Of a stretch of DNA of 37,627 bases, positions 26,426 to 34,705 are shown piece after piece; the stretch's first letter is position 1; each line of letters starts with the position of its first letter. The notes beneath the pieces were generated by a model. The model worked only from the letters and a program-made list of their open reading frames with translations. It made no database searches and had not been told where the DNA came from. The translations under genes and the position numbers were made by a program. The stretch comes from Caedibacter sp. 38-128 (lineage in GTDB: Bacteria; Pseudomonadota; Alphaproteobacteria; Caedimonadales; Caedimonadaceae), in NCBI GenBank assembly GCA_001898705.1, contig MKUU01000043.1:1-37627 (forward strand), written 5' to 3'.

Positions 26426-27649
26426 TTAGTTCTCTTCAATGTAAAAGGAAGAATTTAGCCAATCAATAAATTTATCTTTTTTTTCAAGGAAATCTCTTTC
26501 TGAGCTTCCTAATATAAAACAACTAAGTACTGGACTGAATGTATTTTCTGATTTTTCTAACATATCGCCTTTAATGCAAAAAGTTGAATAGTTAGTAACG
26601 AAGTCCAGTGGACATTCATAAGCAATATTTTTAACAAGCCCCCTTTTTTTAGGGAGAACAATTGAGCCAGGAATACACTTAGGACGTTGTAGTTTTAGCG
26701 GCTTGCTTACATCAAGGCCTGCTTGAATTTGATAGAAAGCTTTTCTGAGATTAATATCGAAAGCTGTTTGCCACATCCATGAAATGTATCCTCCACCTAC
26801 TCGAGAAGCTATTTCACAGAATGTTAATTCGTCTTTATTATCGAGAAAGCATTCAAAGTGAAAAGCAGTATTTCGAGGAGTAGGGAAAATAGCTAGAATT
26901 TTCTTAGCATAGTCAATCATTAAGTCTATTAGTGGATTTTCTGGAGATAAAAGATGATCTACATAGACTTTTCCTTCCATCATGTCCATAGCTGTACCTG
27001 TATAAATACTAGGCCAAGCTATTACCTGACCATTCAAGACAAGACCATCAATATGAAACATTTTTCCTTTAACAAATGTCTCAACCATCAAATTAGAATA
27101 TTGTCGTGTATTAAATCTTTTCTTCATGACCTTGCCAAGGTCATTTACATCTTCTATGAGTTGAGTTCCAATCGAAGCAGCATCTCTCTTAGGCTTAATA
27201 ATTACAGGATAGCCATGTTTATCAATAAATTTTATTAAATCAATGCCACTATTCACTTCTGCATACTTTGGAGCGTTGTAACCAGCTTCAGTAACAATAT
27301 CTTTCATTATCTTTTTATCTCTAAAAGATAATGCACTTTTGTAATCCTGGCCTTCTAATCCCAAATATTCTCTCAATTGGGCAGCTCGTAATAAATCACA
27401 TTCGCCTGTTGCAGAGGAAATGATTCTGGAAAAACCATAAGACTTAAATAATTCAAGAGCTTTAAGTTCGACCTCAGCAGAATCTCTGTACTCTTCTACC
27501 AAGTGAACTTGACTAAAAGCTTTATTGACATTTGCTTGATCGGCTTTTTCCCAATTTTTTCGGGATGTGATTAAAAGCCTCTTACTTACAGGAATCATTT
27601 CTAATACATCATTGAAGTTATCTGTAATTGAAGAACTTAAAACCAGCAT
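26426..27649 (-). CDS. ATP-grasp ligase, amino-acid ligase type
   Basis: 407 aa of ATP-grasp fold, similar in layout to BacD/BtrJ/carbamoyl-phosphate-synthase-like ligases rather than to the RimK/MvdD group. An N-terminal Rossmann-like domain is followed by KHGYPVIIKPKRDAASIGT (ATP-binding Lys, about residues 149-167), MVETFVKGKMFHIDG (adenine and metal region) and FCEIASRVGGGY (metal-binding Glu). It should join a carboxylate to an amine through an acyl phosphate, for example to couple an amino acid to the peptide or polyketide product. It starts 25 bp after the ABC exporter behind AAAGGAAAATAA, a strong site. Confidence 0.88.
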   Translation of the reverse strand: MLVLSSSITDNFNDVLEMIPVSKRLLITSRKNWEKADQANVNKAFSQVHLVEEYRDSAEVELKALELFKSYGFSRIISSATGECDLLRAAQLREYLGLEGQDYKSALSFRDKKIMKDIVTEAGYNAPKYAEVNSGIDLIKFIDKHGYPVIIKPKRDAASIGTQLIEDVNDLGKVMKKRFNTRQYSNLMVETFVKGKMFHIDGLVLNGQVIAWPSIYTGTAMDMMEGKVYVDHLLSPENPLIDLMIDYAKKILAIFPTPRNTAFHFECFLDNKDELTFCEIASRVGGGYISWMWQTAFDINLRKAFYQIQAGLDVSKPLKLQRPKCIPGSIVLPKKRGLVKNIAYECPLDFVTNYSTFCIKGDMLEKSENTFSPVLSCFILGSSERDFLEKKDKFIDWLNSSFYIEEN

Positions 27650-27674
27650 TTATTTTCCTTTCATACCCAGCGTT

Positions 27675-29501
27675 TTATGTGGAAGTAATATGTTTATTAT
27701 CTTTAAATTGACTATACCACATCTTTGAGTATTCTCCCTCAATCTTTAAAAGGAAATCATGAGTACCTCTCTCTATAATTTTTCCTTTATTAAAATATAA
27801 AATTTCATCGGCATCAATAATTGTTGACAAGCGATGAGCAATAATAATGGTGCTTTTTCCTTTTGTAATCTTTTTTACATTTTCCTGAACAATCCATTCA
27901 TTTTGATAGTCAAGGTGAGATGTAGCCTCATCAAAAATAATAAGGAAAGGATCTTTCATAATCAAACGTGCAATTCCTAACCTTTGCTTTTCTCCACCAG
28001 ATAATTTCATGCCTTGCTCCCCAACGATAGTATTATACCCTTGTGGGAGTTTTTCTACCCAACTATCCAAATTAACTGACTTGAGAACATATTTAATGTA
28101 TCTTTGTTTTTGTTTTAAATTTCCAGATGTAATATTGCAAACAATACTTTCGTTAAATAATGTAGTATTTTGCGGAACAACACCAATCAGCTTTCGTAAA
28201 CTATTTTGAGAGATATTTTTAATATCAATGTCATTAATTTTGATAGAACCTGACCAAACATCAAAAAACCTACATAGAAGCCTAACTATTGTAGTTTTTC
28301 CACTGCCACTCGGCCCAACTATTGCTAAAGTTTTACCTTTTTCTAAGATAAAACTGACATTGTCTAAGACAGGACGTTGTGGGGAGTATCCAAAAGTCAC
28401 ATTATTAAATTCTATAACACCATTAATTTTTGTAACAGATTTTGCATTTTGAGCATCTTTTACCTCTTGGTCTTCATTTAATATTGACAGAAATTGTTCT
28501 ATATCGATTAAAGCTTGTTTTATTTCTCTATACATTAGCCCAAAAGAATTCATAGGAGTATAAATTTGAAGGAGAAACATATTGGCAAATACTAACCCCC
28601 CAATACTCATTGAGCCACTAAGAATATTAGTAGCCAGAATTATATTTATAAGGACTGTGCCACAGATAATAATTATATTTTGACCTATATTTAGAGAAGA
28701 AATGTCTCTAAAATTTAGTAATGCAAAATATTTGTATTTTTCTAAACAATTAATTATCTTCTCAGTTTCTTTTTCTTCACGATTGAAAAGTTTAATTGTC
28801 TCATAGTTTATCAAGCTTTCAGTAATCATTGAATGAAGAAGGCTATTTTGGTGATTCATTTCTCTTCTATTTATAATGCGTTTTTTAACAATATAAACTG
28901 TATATGTCATATAAGAAATTACTGTTAAAAGACTCACTAGAGATATTTTATATGAAAAAATGTAGAAAAATATAATACACATTGTTAATATTTCTATAAT
29001 AAGTGGAAACGCGTAGAAAAACGAAAATATGGCTAGAAATTCAAGAGCTTTCAACCCTTTTTCAATGGCAATAGATATGCTCCCTATACGGCGATTCAAA
29101 TGATAAGATAGAGAGAGACTGTGTAAATGTTCGAAAACACGTATACCGAGGCGCTTCATTACATTCTGAGAAAATGCTGTGAAATAAGACCCTCTAAGTT
29201 CTATTGCTATAACACTTATTATGCGAAGAAATCCATATATCATTATAAAATAGATAAAATATATTGTTGATTCTTGGCTGGGATGTAAAAGAAAATCTAT
29301 ACCATATTTATATGCAAATAGTCCCCCAATAGAACATATTTTCGCTAGTGCTACTAAAAAAAGAGAAAAAGAAAGACGGCCTTTTTCTTTGCCCAAACCA
29401 TTTGGAAAAATATGCCTGTAAATATGTATGTTTGAAAACAAATTTTTATTCATAATATTTATTAATATTAATAGGTTTCTACATTTATGAGTTTCACTCA
29501 T
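27675..29501 (-). CDS. ABC exporter, fused permease and ATPase (Atm1/MsbA type)
   Basis: 608 aa: about six transmembrane helices (residues 40-330) and an ATPase domain (360-600) with Walker A GPSGSGKTT, Q-loop VVPQNTTLF, signature LSGGEKQR, Walker B FLIIFDEATSHLD and the H-loop AHRLST. No C39 peptidase domain precedes it, so it would not cleave a leader by itself. Overall it looks like the Atm1/HMT1 group common in alphaproteobacteria. In this context it may export the product or give self-protection. The ATG at 29501 lies one base after the stop of a small upstream frame. An internal ATG at 29453 (MNKNLF) is a possible alternative, and neither has a clear ribosome binding site. Confidence 0.92.
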   Translation of the reverse strand: MSETHKCRNLLILINIMNKNLFSNIHIYRHIFPNGLGKEKGRLSFSLFLVALAKICSIGGLFAYKYGIDFLLHPSQESTIYFIYFIMIYGFLRIISVIAIELRGSYFTAFSQNVMKRLGIRVFEHLHSLSLSYHLNRRIGSISIAIEKGLKALEFLAIFSFFYAFPLIIEILTMCIIFFYIFSYKISLVSLLTVISYMTYTVYIVKKRIINRREMNHQNSLLHSMITESLINYETIKLFNREEKETEKIINCLEKYKYFALLNFRDISSLNIGQNIIIICGTVLINIILATNILSGSMSIGGLVFANMFLLQIYTPMNSFGLMYREIKQALIDIEQFLSILNEDQEVKDAQNAKSVTKINGVIEFNNVTFGYSPQRPVLDNVSFILEKGKTLAIVGPSGSGKTTIVRLLCRFFDVWSGSIKINDIDIKNISQNSLRKLIGVVPQNTTLFNESIVCNITSGNLKQKQRYIKYVLKSVNLDSWVEKLPQGYNTIVGEQGMKLSGGEKQRLGIARLIMKDPFLIIFDEATSHLDYQNEWIVQENVKKITKGKSTIIIAHRLSTIIDADEILYFNKGKIIERGTHDFLLKIEGEYSKMWYSQFKDNKHITST

Positions 29502-29502
29502 T

Positions 29503-29661
29503 TCAGAATTTTACACCTAATGAGCAATTAGACTCACAAATGAAAATCAAATCTTTATGAGAACTTCCGGCTCCACTTGAAGACAACCACATAAATAATT
29601 TATGATAGCGGTAAGTATCTATGAGGTAGCCCCCTTTGTCCAGACAGAAAATGATCTTCAT
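29503..29661 (-). CDS. Possible 52-aa ORF between the peptide gene and the ABC exporter
   Basis: ATG at 29661 opens a 52-codon frame (MKIIFCLDKGGYLIDTYRYH and onward, ending in CSLGVKF) that stops with TGA at 29503-29505. One base separates that stop from the exporter ATG (TGAAATG), which suggests coupling. The peptide is rich in Ser, Cys and aromatic residues. No ribosome binding site is visible before its ATG, so it may be chance or a remnant. It has no family that I recognise. Confidence 0.3.
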   Translation of the reverse strand: MKIIFCLDKGGYLIDTYRYHKLFMWLSSSGAGSSHKDLIFICESNCSLGVKF

Positions 29662-29716
29662 AGTTAAGATATAAATCTAAAAGTTGGTTATGAGGCCTTT
29701 AATTCCTGCCCTGGCT

Positions 29717-29926
29717 CTAAGCTAACAAATCCCTGGGCTTGTTGTGATAAAAATGGGAGGAGCTATGGCAATATGTGTGACCATATGAGCAATTCCATTT
29801 AACTGCTTGTTCTAACAAGCCAGTGCCTACGTCAATTGCAAAGCATAACACTACTTGCTTGGCATCAAGAGATTCTCTCAAACTAGGGCGGATACCATTT
29901 GATTGCTCAGATATAGTAATAGTCAT
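29717..29926 (-). CDS. 69-aa small protein, candidate RiPP precursor peptide
   Basis: The ATG at 29926 is preceded by AAGGGAGGAAAAA, the strongest ribosome binding site in the window. The N-terminal half (MTITISEQSNGIRPSLRESL and on) is polar and leader-like. It continues through LLEQAVKWN into a C-terminal stretch of CSYGHTYCHSSSHFYHNKPR followed by DLLA, rich in Cys, His, Ser and Tyr. That division, small size and position beside an ABC exporter, an ATP-grasp ligase, and (divergently) a PqqD-like/PqqC-like protein fit a ribosomally made, modified peptide. There is no GG cleavage motif; GTG lies near residue 37. It may instead be a small regulatory or binding protein. I recognise no family, so the precursor role is an inference. 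Confidence 0.65.
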   Translation of the reverse strand: MTITISEQSNGIRPSLRESLDAKQVVLCFAIDVGTGLLEQAVKWNCSYGHTYCHSSSHFYHNKPRDLLA

Positions 29927-30110
29927 TTTTTCCTCCCTTAAGAATTATATTTCTAAAGTCTAATTTAAATTTCCATAACAACACAACTCTTGTGCAGCAT
30001 TCACCCTTCAACTATCGTCCCTAACAGTCAACAATATCATATTTTTTGCGATATAAATTTTTTATCTCAATATTTATCATTTAATATCAAGCACTTACAT
30101 AAAATAATTA

Positions 30111-30139
30111 TTGACAATTGTGAAAATATTAATCATTAT
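30111..30139 (+). promoter_or_regulatory. Sigma-70-type promoter of the PqqD/PqqC-like gene
   Basis: TTGACA at 30111-30116 is separated by exactly 17 bases from CATTAT at 30134-30139, placing transcription start near 30146, about 48 bases before the ATG. The rest of the divergent region (29927-30193) is AT-rich and must also hold the promoter for the minus-strand peptide unit, which I could not place. Confidence 0.6.
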
Positions 30140-30193
30140 CTCAACAATGACAATAATAGTTATTTCATTGTTTGGTAAATATGGAGAGAAGTC

Positions 30194-31405
30194 ATGTCGG
30201 GAAAATATCAGCATTTATATTCTAATGATCAACAAATGAACATTAATGAAAAACTTAAATTGGAACAATTTAAATCAATATTCATTTCAACAGGTAATGT
30301 AATTGAGAAATTAGATTGCAATCAAAACGAGCTTCGGACGTTAACGTTTTCAAAGTTAATTATACAATTAGATGAAGATATTCGTTTCAAGCTTAATCCA
30401 GATATAAATCTGACTTATACTAACCAACATCCAAAAGGTTTAAAAATTGCGGCACATGAATCAGCAAAAGAAATACCTTTTAATTGCTCTAAAAACTTTA
30501 TTAAAGGATTTGATGATGCATGTAAAACAGTGAACTTTACCTTTGAACTTGAAACTGAATTATGCAAGTTTCTCCCTTATTTAGACGGAAAGCATACCAT
30601 TTGTAATATTGCAGATCATCTATCAACTTCAGAAAAAGAAGTTTTACATCTTCTGCAACCATTATATGAAATAGGGTTTCTCGTTTTGTGCAGTAAAAGC
30701 CTGGTTCCTGCTTTAACATTTTACACTCACCTTATGAATACAGAGAGAGACTACCGAGTAAAGTCTTTGCAAAACCCATATGTGAATAACCACGATGATT
30801 TAGAGTATTTAAAAGATGTTTTGATCCAAAATCTTTTTGCGCTTTATCATTATGTTTCTGCTTTTCCAGAACACTTAGGTGAAGCGATCTCTCACATATC
30901 TAACCCAGAATTAAAAGAAAAGTTGTGCAATGTTCTGACAGGAAATTATTGGCATAGAAATATGCTTTTAAAAGGACTGATGGAACTAGGTTATTCAAAA
31001 GAACAAATTAAACAAAGAACACCACTTCCAGCTACTTTAGGGATTATTAATTATTTAAGATGGCTTGCCAAAACAGATTTACTCTCATATGCAGCATGCT
31101 TAGGATTAACAGAGTATCCTGCAGTTTCTGAAGAAACTGCTCATACCATATCTAACTATATCCTAGCAGAATGGGATAGTATTGAACTTCTCAACCTATT
31201 ACCAAAAGAAGTTTTAGAATATTTTAGAAAATACAAGAAAATTGACTACATGAAAGCTCGAATCTCTAAGGATTTTTTTGATGCAGAGACCTACCTAACT
31301 CCTGAGAGGCAAGCAGAAATACAATCTCGAGTTCGAGTATTTATTGAATGTCAAAAAGCAGAAGTTCTTGCGATAACTCAGTACTCCCAAGTTATGGCAG
31401 CTTGA
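30194..31405 (+). CDS. PqqD/RRE-like winged helix fused to a PqqC/heme-oxygenase-like domain
   Basis: 403 aa. Residues about 110-165 (LETELCKFLPYLDGKHTICN and on, through EVLHLLQPLYEIGFLV) match the PqqD/RRE pattern of a hydrophobic helix, a DG turn, an IA-x-x-L helix and a final L-x-x-x-GFL strand. Such domains bind RiPP leader peptides. Residues about 205-400 are all-helical and contain AFPEHLGEAI and NYWHRNMLLKGLMELGYS, resembling the PqqC/TenA/CADD heme-oxygenase-like fold, which can bind two metal ions and oxidise substrates. It is divergent from the small peptide gene and has its own promoter and a GGAGAG site before the ATG. It is a good candidate for an oxidative tailoring enzyme of that peptide. 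The fold is assigned by pattern; the function is inferred. Confidence 0.7.
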   Translation: MSGKYQHLYSNDQQMNINEKLKLEQFKSIFISTGNVIEKLDCNQNELRTLTFSKLIIQLDEDIRFKLNPDINLTYTNQHPKGLKIAAHESAKEIPFNCSKNFIKGFDDACKTVNFTFELETELCKFLPYLDGKHTICNIADHLSTSEKEVLHLLQPLYEIGFLVLCSKSLVPALTFYTHLMNTERDYRVKSLQNPYVNNHDDLEYLKDVLIQNLFALYHYVSAFPEHLGEAISHISNPELKEKLCNVLTGNYWHRNMLLKGLMELGYSKEQIKQRTPLPATLGIINYLRWLAKTDLLSYAACLGLTEYPAVSEETAHTISNYILAEWDSIELLNLLPKEVLEYFRKYKKIDYMKARISKDFFDAETYLTPERQAEIQSRVRVFIECQKAEVLAITQYSQVMAA

Positions 31406-31411
31406 AAAAGA

Positions 31412-31442
31412 AGTGCTAGGCATTGAGCCTAGCTTTTCCTTT
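31412..31442 (+). terminator. Rho-independent terminator
   Basis: GCTAGGC (31415-31421), loop ATTGA and GCCTAGC (31427-31433) form a perfect 7-bp stem followed by TTTTCCTTT, seven bases after the stop codon of the PqqD/PqqC-like gene. It closes that unit and marks the right edge of the biosynthetic cargo. Confidence 0.85.
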
Positions 31443-31610
31443 ATTTTCAATTACCAAGATTTTCATGACATTAATTATATCATGAGTTATCTCTCTGGAA
31501 CTACCGATGTTTTGTGCTTTTCTTGGAAGCCCTTGCTATATCTCAATAGAAAGATATTGTTCTTTTTCATAATAGTGTTTTACTCTTGACTAAGAAGTAA
31601 TTAGTATGAC

Positions 31611-33983
31611 TTGAGGAAAAAAATCAACATTTTCAAGAAAGTAAAAGCTATTTTATGCTTATCCTTAATATTTATCTTTTTTAGAACAGAAGGATACAGT
31701 TGTTGGGAGAATGAAGTTGATATCTTTGTCACAGGAAAAGTCCAACCTCTTCGTGAATCTCGTCCTCACTTAAAACGTTCAATTTTTCCTTTCATAAAAA
31801 CAGTTGAAATTCTAGATTTTATCGAAGAAGGAAAACAAAAATATGGACAAGCAGCAATTGCTTCAAGCTCTCATACTGCCCAGTTAATTATTGATGTATG
31901 TGATATTGTCAATCTCCAGCATCCAGATTTTAAAACACGATACGATATCTTTATTGAGCAATGGGAAGACCATACTCAACTTCCTTTCAGCTTGTTTTCA
32001 TTTGATAGAATTGCTCAGGTTTTTCACTATCGCTCAACTCTTTTTAATGAAGCCTCTGGCTCAGCTTATAGGCAAATGATTGAGAAGATTGTAGCTACAG
32101 AATTGCCTATTCTAAGGAACGCTTTTAATTTTATTTGTAATTTAAATGATTCAAATTGTGGAGTCTCCTTTCTAGATCCTAACTATACTACCTATTTGAA
32201 AGAGATTAATGTTTTTCTTGATCAAATAGGTTCAACGTCAGGAAAAATTAAAGCTGCAGTACAGAAAGAAATAAGAACAAAAGTTGGCACTAATCCTAGG
32301 ATGAGAGGCTTATGGGCACTTTCTGCCATGGCTCATGATTATCTTACTCTTGGAAGAATTGAAGGCGTTGTTAACGTTGTTTTAAGTATTCCTGCATTCA
32401 CGCAGCGTGTACAAAGAGAAGCCTTCCTAGCAAGCATGATCCAAATTGGAGAACTCACAACGAATAAGAACCTTTCTTCTTTTGTACGCCAATATATGCC
32501 CACTATACCCTGGGAAGGTTTAGTCCATTGCAGGGATGCCATTGAACACCAAGATGAACATGGTTTTAATGCTTATTTTGAAGATCTTTTAGAGGGACGC
32601 AACAACACTGTTAACTTTAAAGACTGGCAAGAAGAGTTTAAAATTCTAGCTCTAGCTGTGTCTGATGTTAAGCAGTCGATTTGGAAGAATGATCCTTCCT
32701 CGACATTTGACATATGGTTACAAAAGGAATTAGCTGGACAACCCTTATATGGCGTAATTGTTAAAAAGCCTGAAAGTCCTTCCATTGAAAAATTCAATAA
32801 GCCATTAAAAAAGGGGTTTCGGCAGACTCCTTTATTTAAAGGGAGTTCTGAATTATGGAGTAGATTAACAGGTGGGGCAATCCAAGTAACTTATGACCAC
32901 ATAGCGTCACTCAAGAATGAAATTACAACTTTAAAAACACCTTCTCCGAATCCTTTACCCTCCGCAACAGCAGCTCAGACCTTAAAGTTTCTTCAATCCT
33001 ATGAAGGTATAGAGGCTTATCTCTGGGATCGTATAAGGCGAGAAGCCATACATCTACATCTTAGCGATTTAGAAAAAAATATGCTTATAGATATATCCAA
33101 GAACTATTTTAATATTCCCGATATCACCAAGCTTTGCCTCGCTTTATTAAATATGGAACAAACCTACCTAACACAAGACAATGGAAATCTATTTCTTCGT
33201 GCGGCTGTGGCAGCCAACATGAATTATCATTCCATACTCCCCATATTTACGCGTCTTCGACAGAAGATGAAGCTAACCCGACAAGTTTGCTTAGCACTAC
33301 CATTTGATAATTCCAAAGATCTCCAACAACCAGCCCGAAAGGAATTAGCTAAACGTATGTTTTTACGTACTTCAACTCATCTCCATGACCTTGCTCATGG
33401 ACCTAATTTTGAAGCTCGGATGATGCAGGAGATGTTAACTATTCCTATACAGTTCGCCTTTAATGAAGCGCTTGCAGCTCAACACCCAAAAGTAAAAGCA
33501 ATAGAACAAAAGAGGGAACAACTTTTCAAAAGTCATGGATATATAGACGAATATGGATATGCTGAATTAACACCAGAGGGCATTAAACTTTTAGAAAAAG
33601 AATTTATTTCTAGTGGAATAAAATTCGATTTTCCAAAAATAAACCCTGCTTTTAAAAAGTTTGGAGTTGAAGTAATAAATCGCTTTTATGAAAGAGCCCA
33701 TAAAGTTCATTTACCTAAGGCTATTAAAAGTAACCCTACATCATATTTAGCTTCTGTCTATACGCTTAGTGTTGGGATTGGAGCTCTAAAAGAGTGGGTT
33801 TTAAGGGAAGCTGTACATCCTATAGAGGAAAGTAGCACTGTTGAAAAATTACGAGACGGAAGAAATTTTATTGCACATGGAGATCTTTTGCGCACCATGA
33901 ATAGTATAGAATTAACTGACATCCAAGAAAATCTTCTTACAGAACATCTAGAACATTGTGTTAAGTTAAATTTTACTCAATAA
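31611..33983 (+). CDS. Large putatively secreted protein with two HEPN-like motifs
   Basis: 790 aa, with no family recognised for the whole protein. The N-terminus has a lysine-rich start (MRKKINIFKKVK), a hydrophobic stretch AILCLSLIFIFF and a polar region with Cys, like a Sec signal peptide. Two stretches resemble HEPN domains. The first, near residues 280-315, has IGELT...IPWEGLVHCRDAIEH, much like DUF86/HepT, with Arg308 and His313 as RxxxxH. The second, near 745-757, has LRDGRNFIAHGD, with Arg751 and His756. HEPN domains are often RNases or act in toxin and defence systems. A secreted one would suggest a role outside the cytoplasm. The frame opens with a TTG at 31611 that lacks a ribosome binding site. 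It sits alone, just before a toxin-antitoxin pair on the opposite strand. Confidence 0.75.
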   Translation: MRKKINIFKKVKAILCLSLIFIFFRTEGYSCWENEVDIFVTGKVQPLRESRPHLKRSIFPFIKTVEILDFIEEGKQKYGQAAIASSSHTAQLIIDVCDIVNLQHPDFKTRYDIFIEQWEDHTQLPFSLFSFDRIAQVFHYRSTLFNEASGSAYRQMIEKIVATELPILRNAFNFICNLNDSNCGVSFLDPNYTTYLKEINVFLDQIGSTSGKIKAAVQKEIRTKVGTNPRMRGLWALSAMAHDYLTLGRIEGVVNVVLSIPAFTQRVQREAFLASMIQIGELTTNKNLSSFVRQYMPTIPWEGLVHCRDAIEHQDEHGFNAYFEDLLEGRNNTVNFKDWQEEFKILALAVSDVKQSIWKNDPSSTFDIWLQKELAGQPLYGVIVKKPESPSIEKFNKPLKKGFRQTPLFKGSSELWSRLTGGAIQVTYDHIASLKNEITTLKTPSPNPLPSATAAQTLKFLQSYEGIEAYLWDRIRREAIHLHLSDLEKNMLIDISKNYFNIPDITKLCLALLNMEQTYLTQDNGNLFLRAAVAANMNYHSILPIFTRLRQKMKLTRQVCLALPFDNSKDLQQPARKELAKRMFLRTSTHLHDLAHGPNFEARMMQEMLTIPIQFAFNEALAAQHPKVKAIEQKREQLFKSHGYIDEYGYAELTPEGIKLLEKEFISSGIKFDFPKINPAFKKFGVEVINRFYERAHKVHLPKAIKSNPTSYLASVYTLSVGIGALKEWVLREAVHPIEESSTVEKLRDGRNFIAHGDLLRTMNSIELTDIQENLLTEHLEHCVKLNFTQ

Positions 33984-34085
33984 TGGCTAGCTAACATATT
34001 ATACTATCGAAAACTGAAAATCATCTTTTTGGAAACATATCGTTCAGTTGAATATTATGATTGGATAAGCTTACTTTTCAAAGCG

Positions 34086-34370
34086 TCACAGTCGACTTAA
34101 AGCCATTCGGTAGATTAAATTTTTATCTCTTTTACCAATAGCAATCACTTGGACAACAACACGCTCATCGTATACGCGATAAATAAGTCGATACCCTACT
34201 GTTCGTAACTTAATCTTGTAACACCCCGGCATATTGATAAGTTTATTTTTAGGGATATGAGGTTGTTCAAGGATTTTGGACAATTTAGATTTAAAGAACT
34301 GCTGTAAATCTGGAGACAGCTTATCCCACTCTTTCTTAGCTGATTCTAGAAAAGTTAATTTATAGGTCAT
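34086..34370 (-). CDS. RelE/ParE-family toxin
   Basis: 94 aa. It has the RelE layout: YKLTFLESAKKEWDKLSPDL at the N-terminus, a helical region, then YKIKLRTVGYRLIYRVYDERVVVQVIAIGKRDK. The central Arg and Lys of the basic face are kept. RelE toxins cleave mRNA in the ribosomal A site. The gene overlaps the upstream antitoxin gene by 11 bp, the usual coupling. It probably stabilises the mobile element. Confidence 0.92.
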   Translation of the reverse strand: MTYKLTFLESAKKEWDKLSPDLQQFFKSKLSKILEQPHIPKNKLINMPGCYKIKLRTVGYRLIYRVYDERVVVQVIAIGKRDKNLIYRMALSRL

Positions 34371-34608
34371 CTAGATCAACAGAGATTTCACGTTCATTCA
34401 TGCGAGTTTTAACAATTTCTGTTAATTCTAAATCTTCTAATGCCTCAATAATACATTCATATGTCTTTGCTGGAATACAGTAAAATACAGGCTCATTTCG
34501 GTTTAAGATTGCTAAAGGTTCTCCATGACTGCTGGTAACAGTGCCCATAGGGTTTTTCTTTAGATCACTTATACTTGCTGTAAGATTTGAATATATGGGG
34601 TGTGTCAT
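34360..34608 (-). CDS. Phd/YefM-type antitoxin
   Basis: About 82 aa from the ATG at 34608. It shows the Phd/StbD pattern: TASISDLKKNPMGTVTSSHG, then EPLAILNRNEPVFYCIPAKT, and an acidic C-terminus ending in SVDLDDL that should wrap around the toxin. The open frame extends to 34653, but the residues before MTHPIYSNL do not fit the family, and GAGAGATGAA precedes the ATG at 34608. It is cotranscribed with the RelE gene and presumably represses its own promoter. Confidence 0.88.
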   Translation of the reverse strand: MTHPIYSNLTASISDLKKNPMGTVTSSHGEPLAILNRNEPVFYCIPAKTYECIIEALEDLELTEIVKTRMNEREISVDLDDL

Positions 34609-34705
34609 TTCATCTCTCGCTAATCCATTGACTATAAGATGATGATAAACCATTTTTAAGTCTTTTAAAAGTGCTTTTAGAAATCTCTTTTGAGATTAAT
34701 ATGAT

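Noticed and set aside
26426-27649. ATP-grasp gene as a graspetide (microviridin-type) ligase
   Set aside because: Motif layout is closer to BacD/BtrJ-like ligases than to the RimK-like graspetide ligases, and the small peptide lacks Thr/Glu-rich core motifs.
29990-30178. 62-codon plus-strand frame starting with TTG in the divergent region
   Set aside because: It has no ribosome binding site and overlaps the promoter at 30111-30139. Its Asn/Ile/His-rich composition looks like translated AT-rich spacer.
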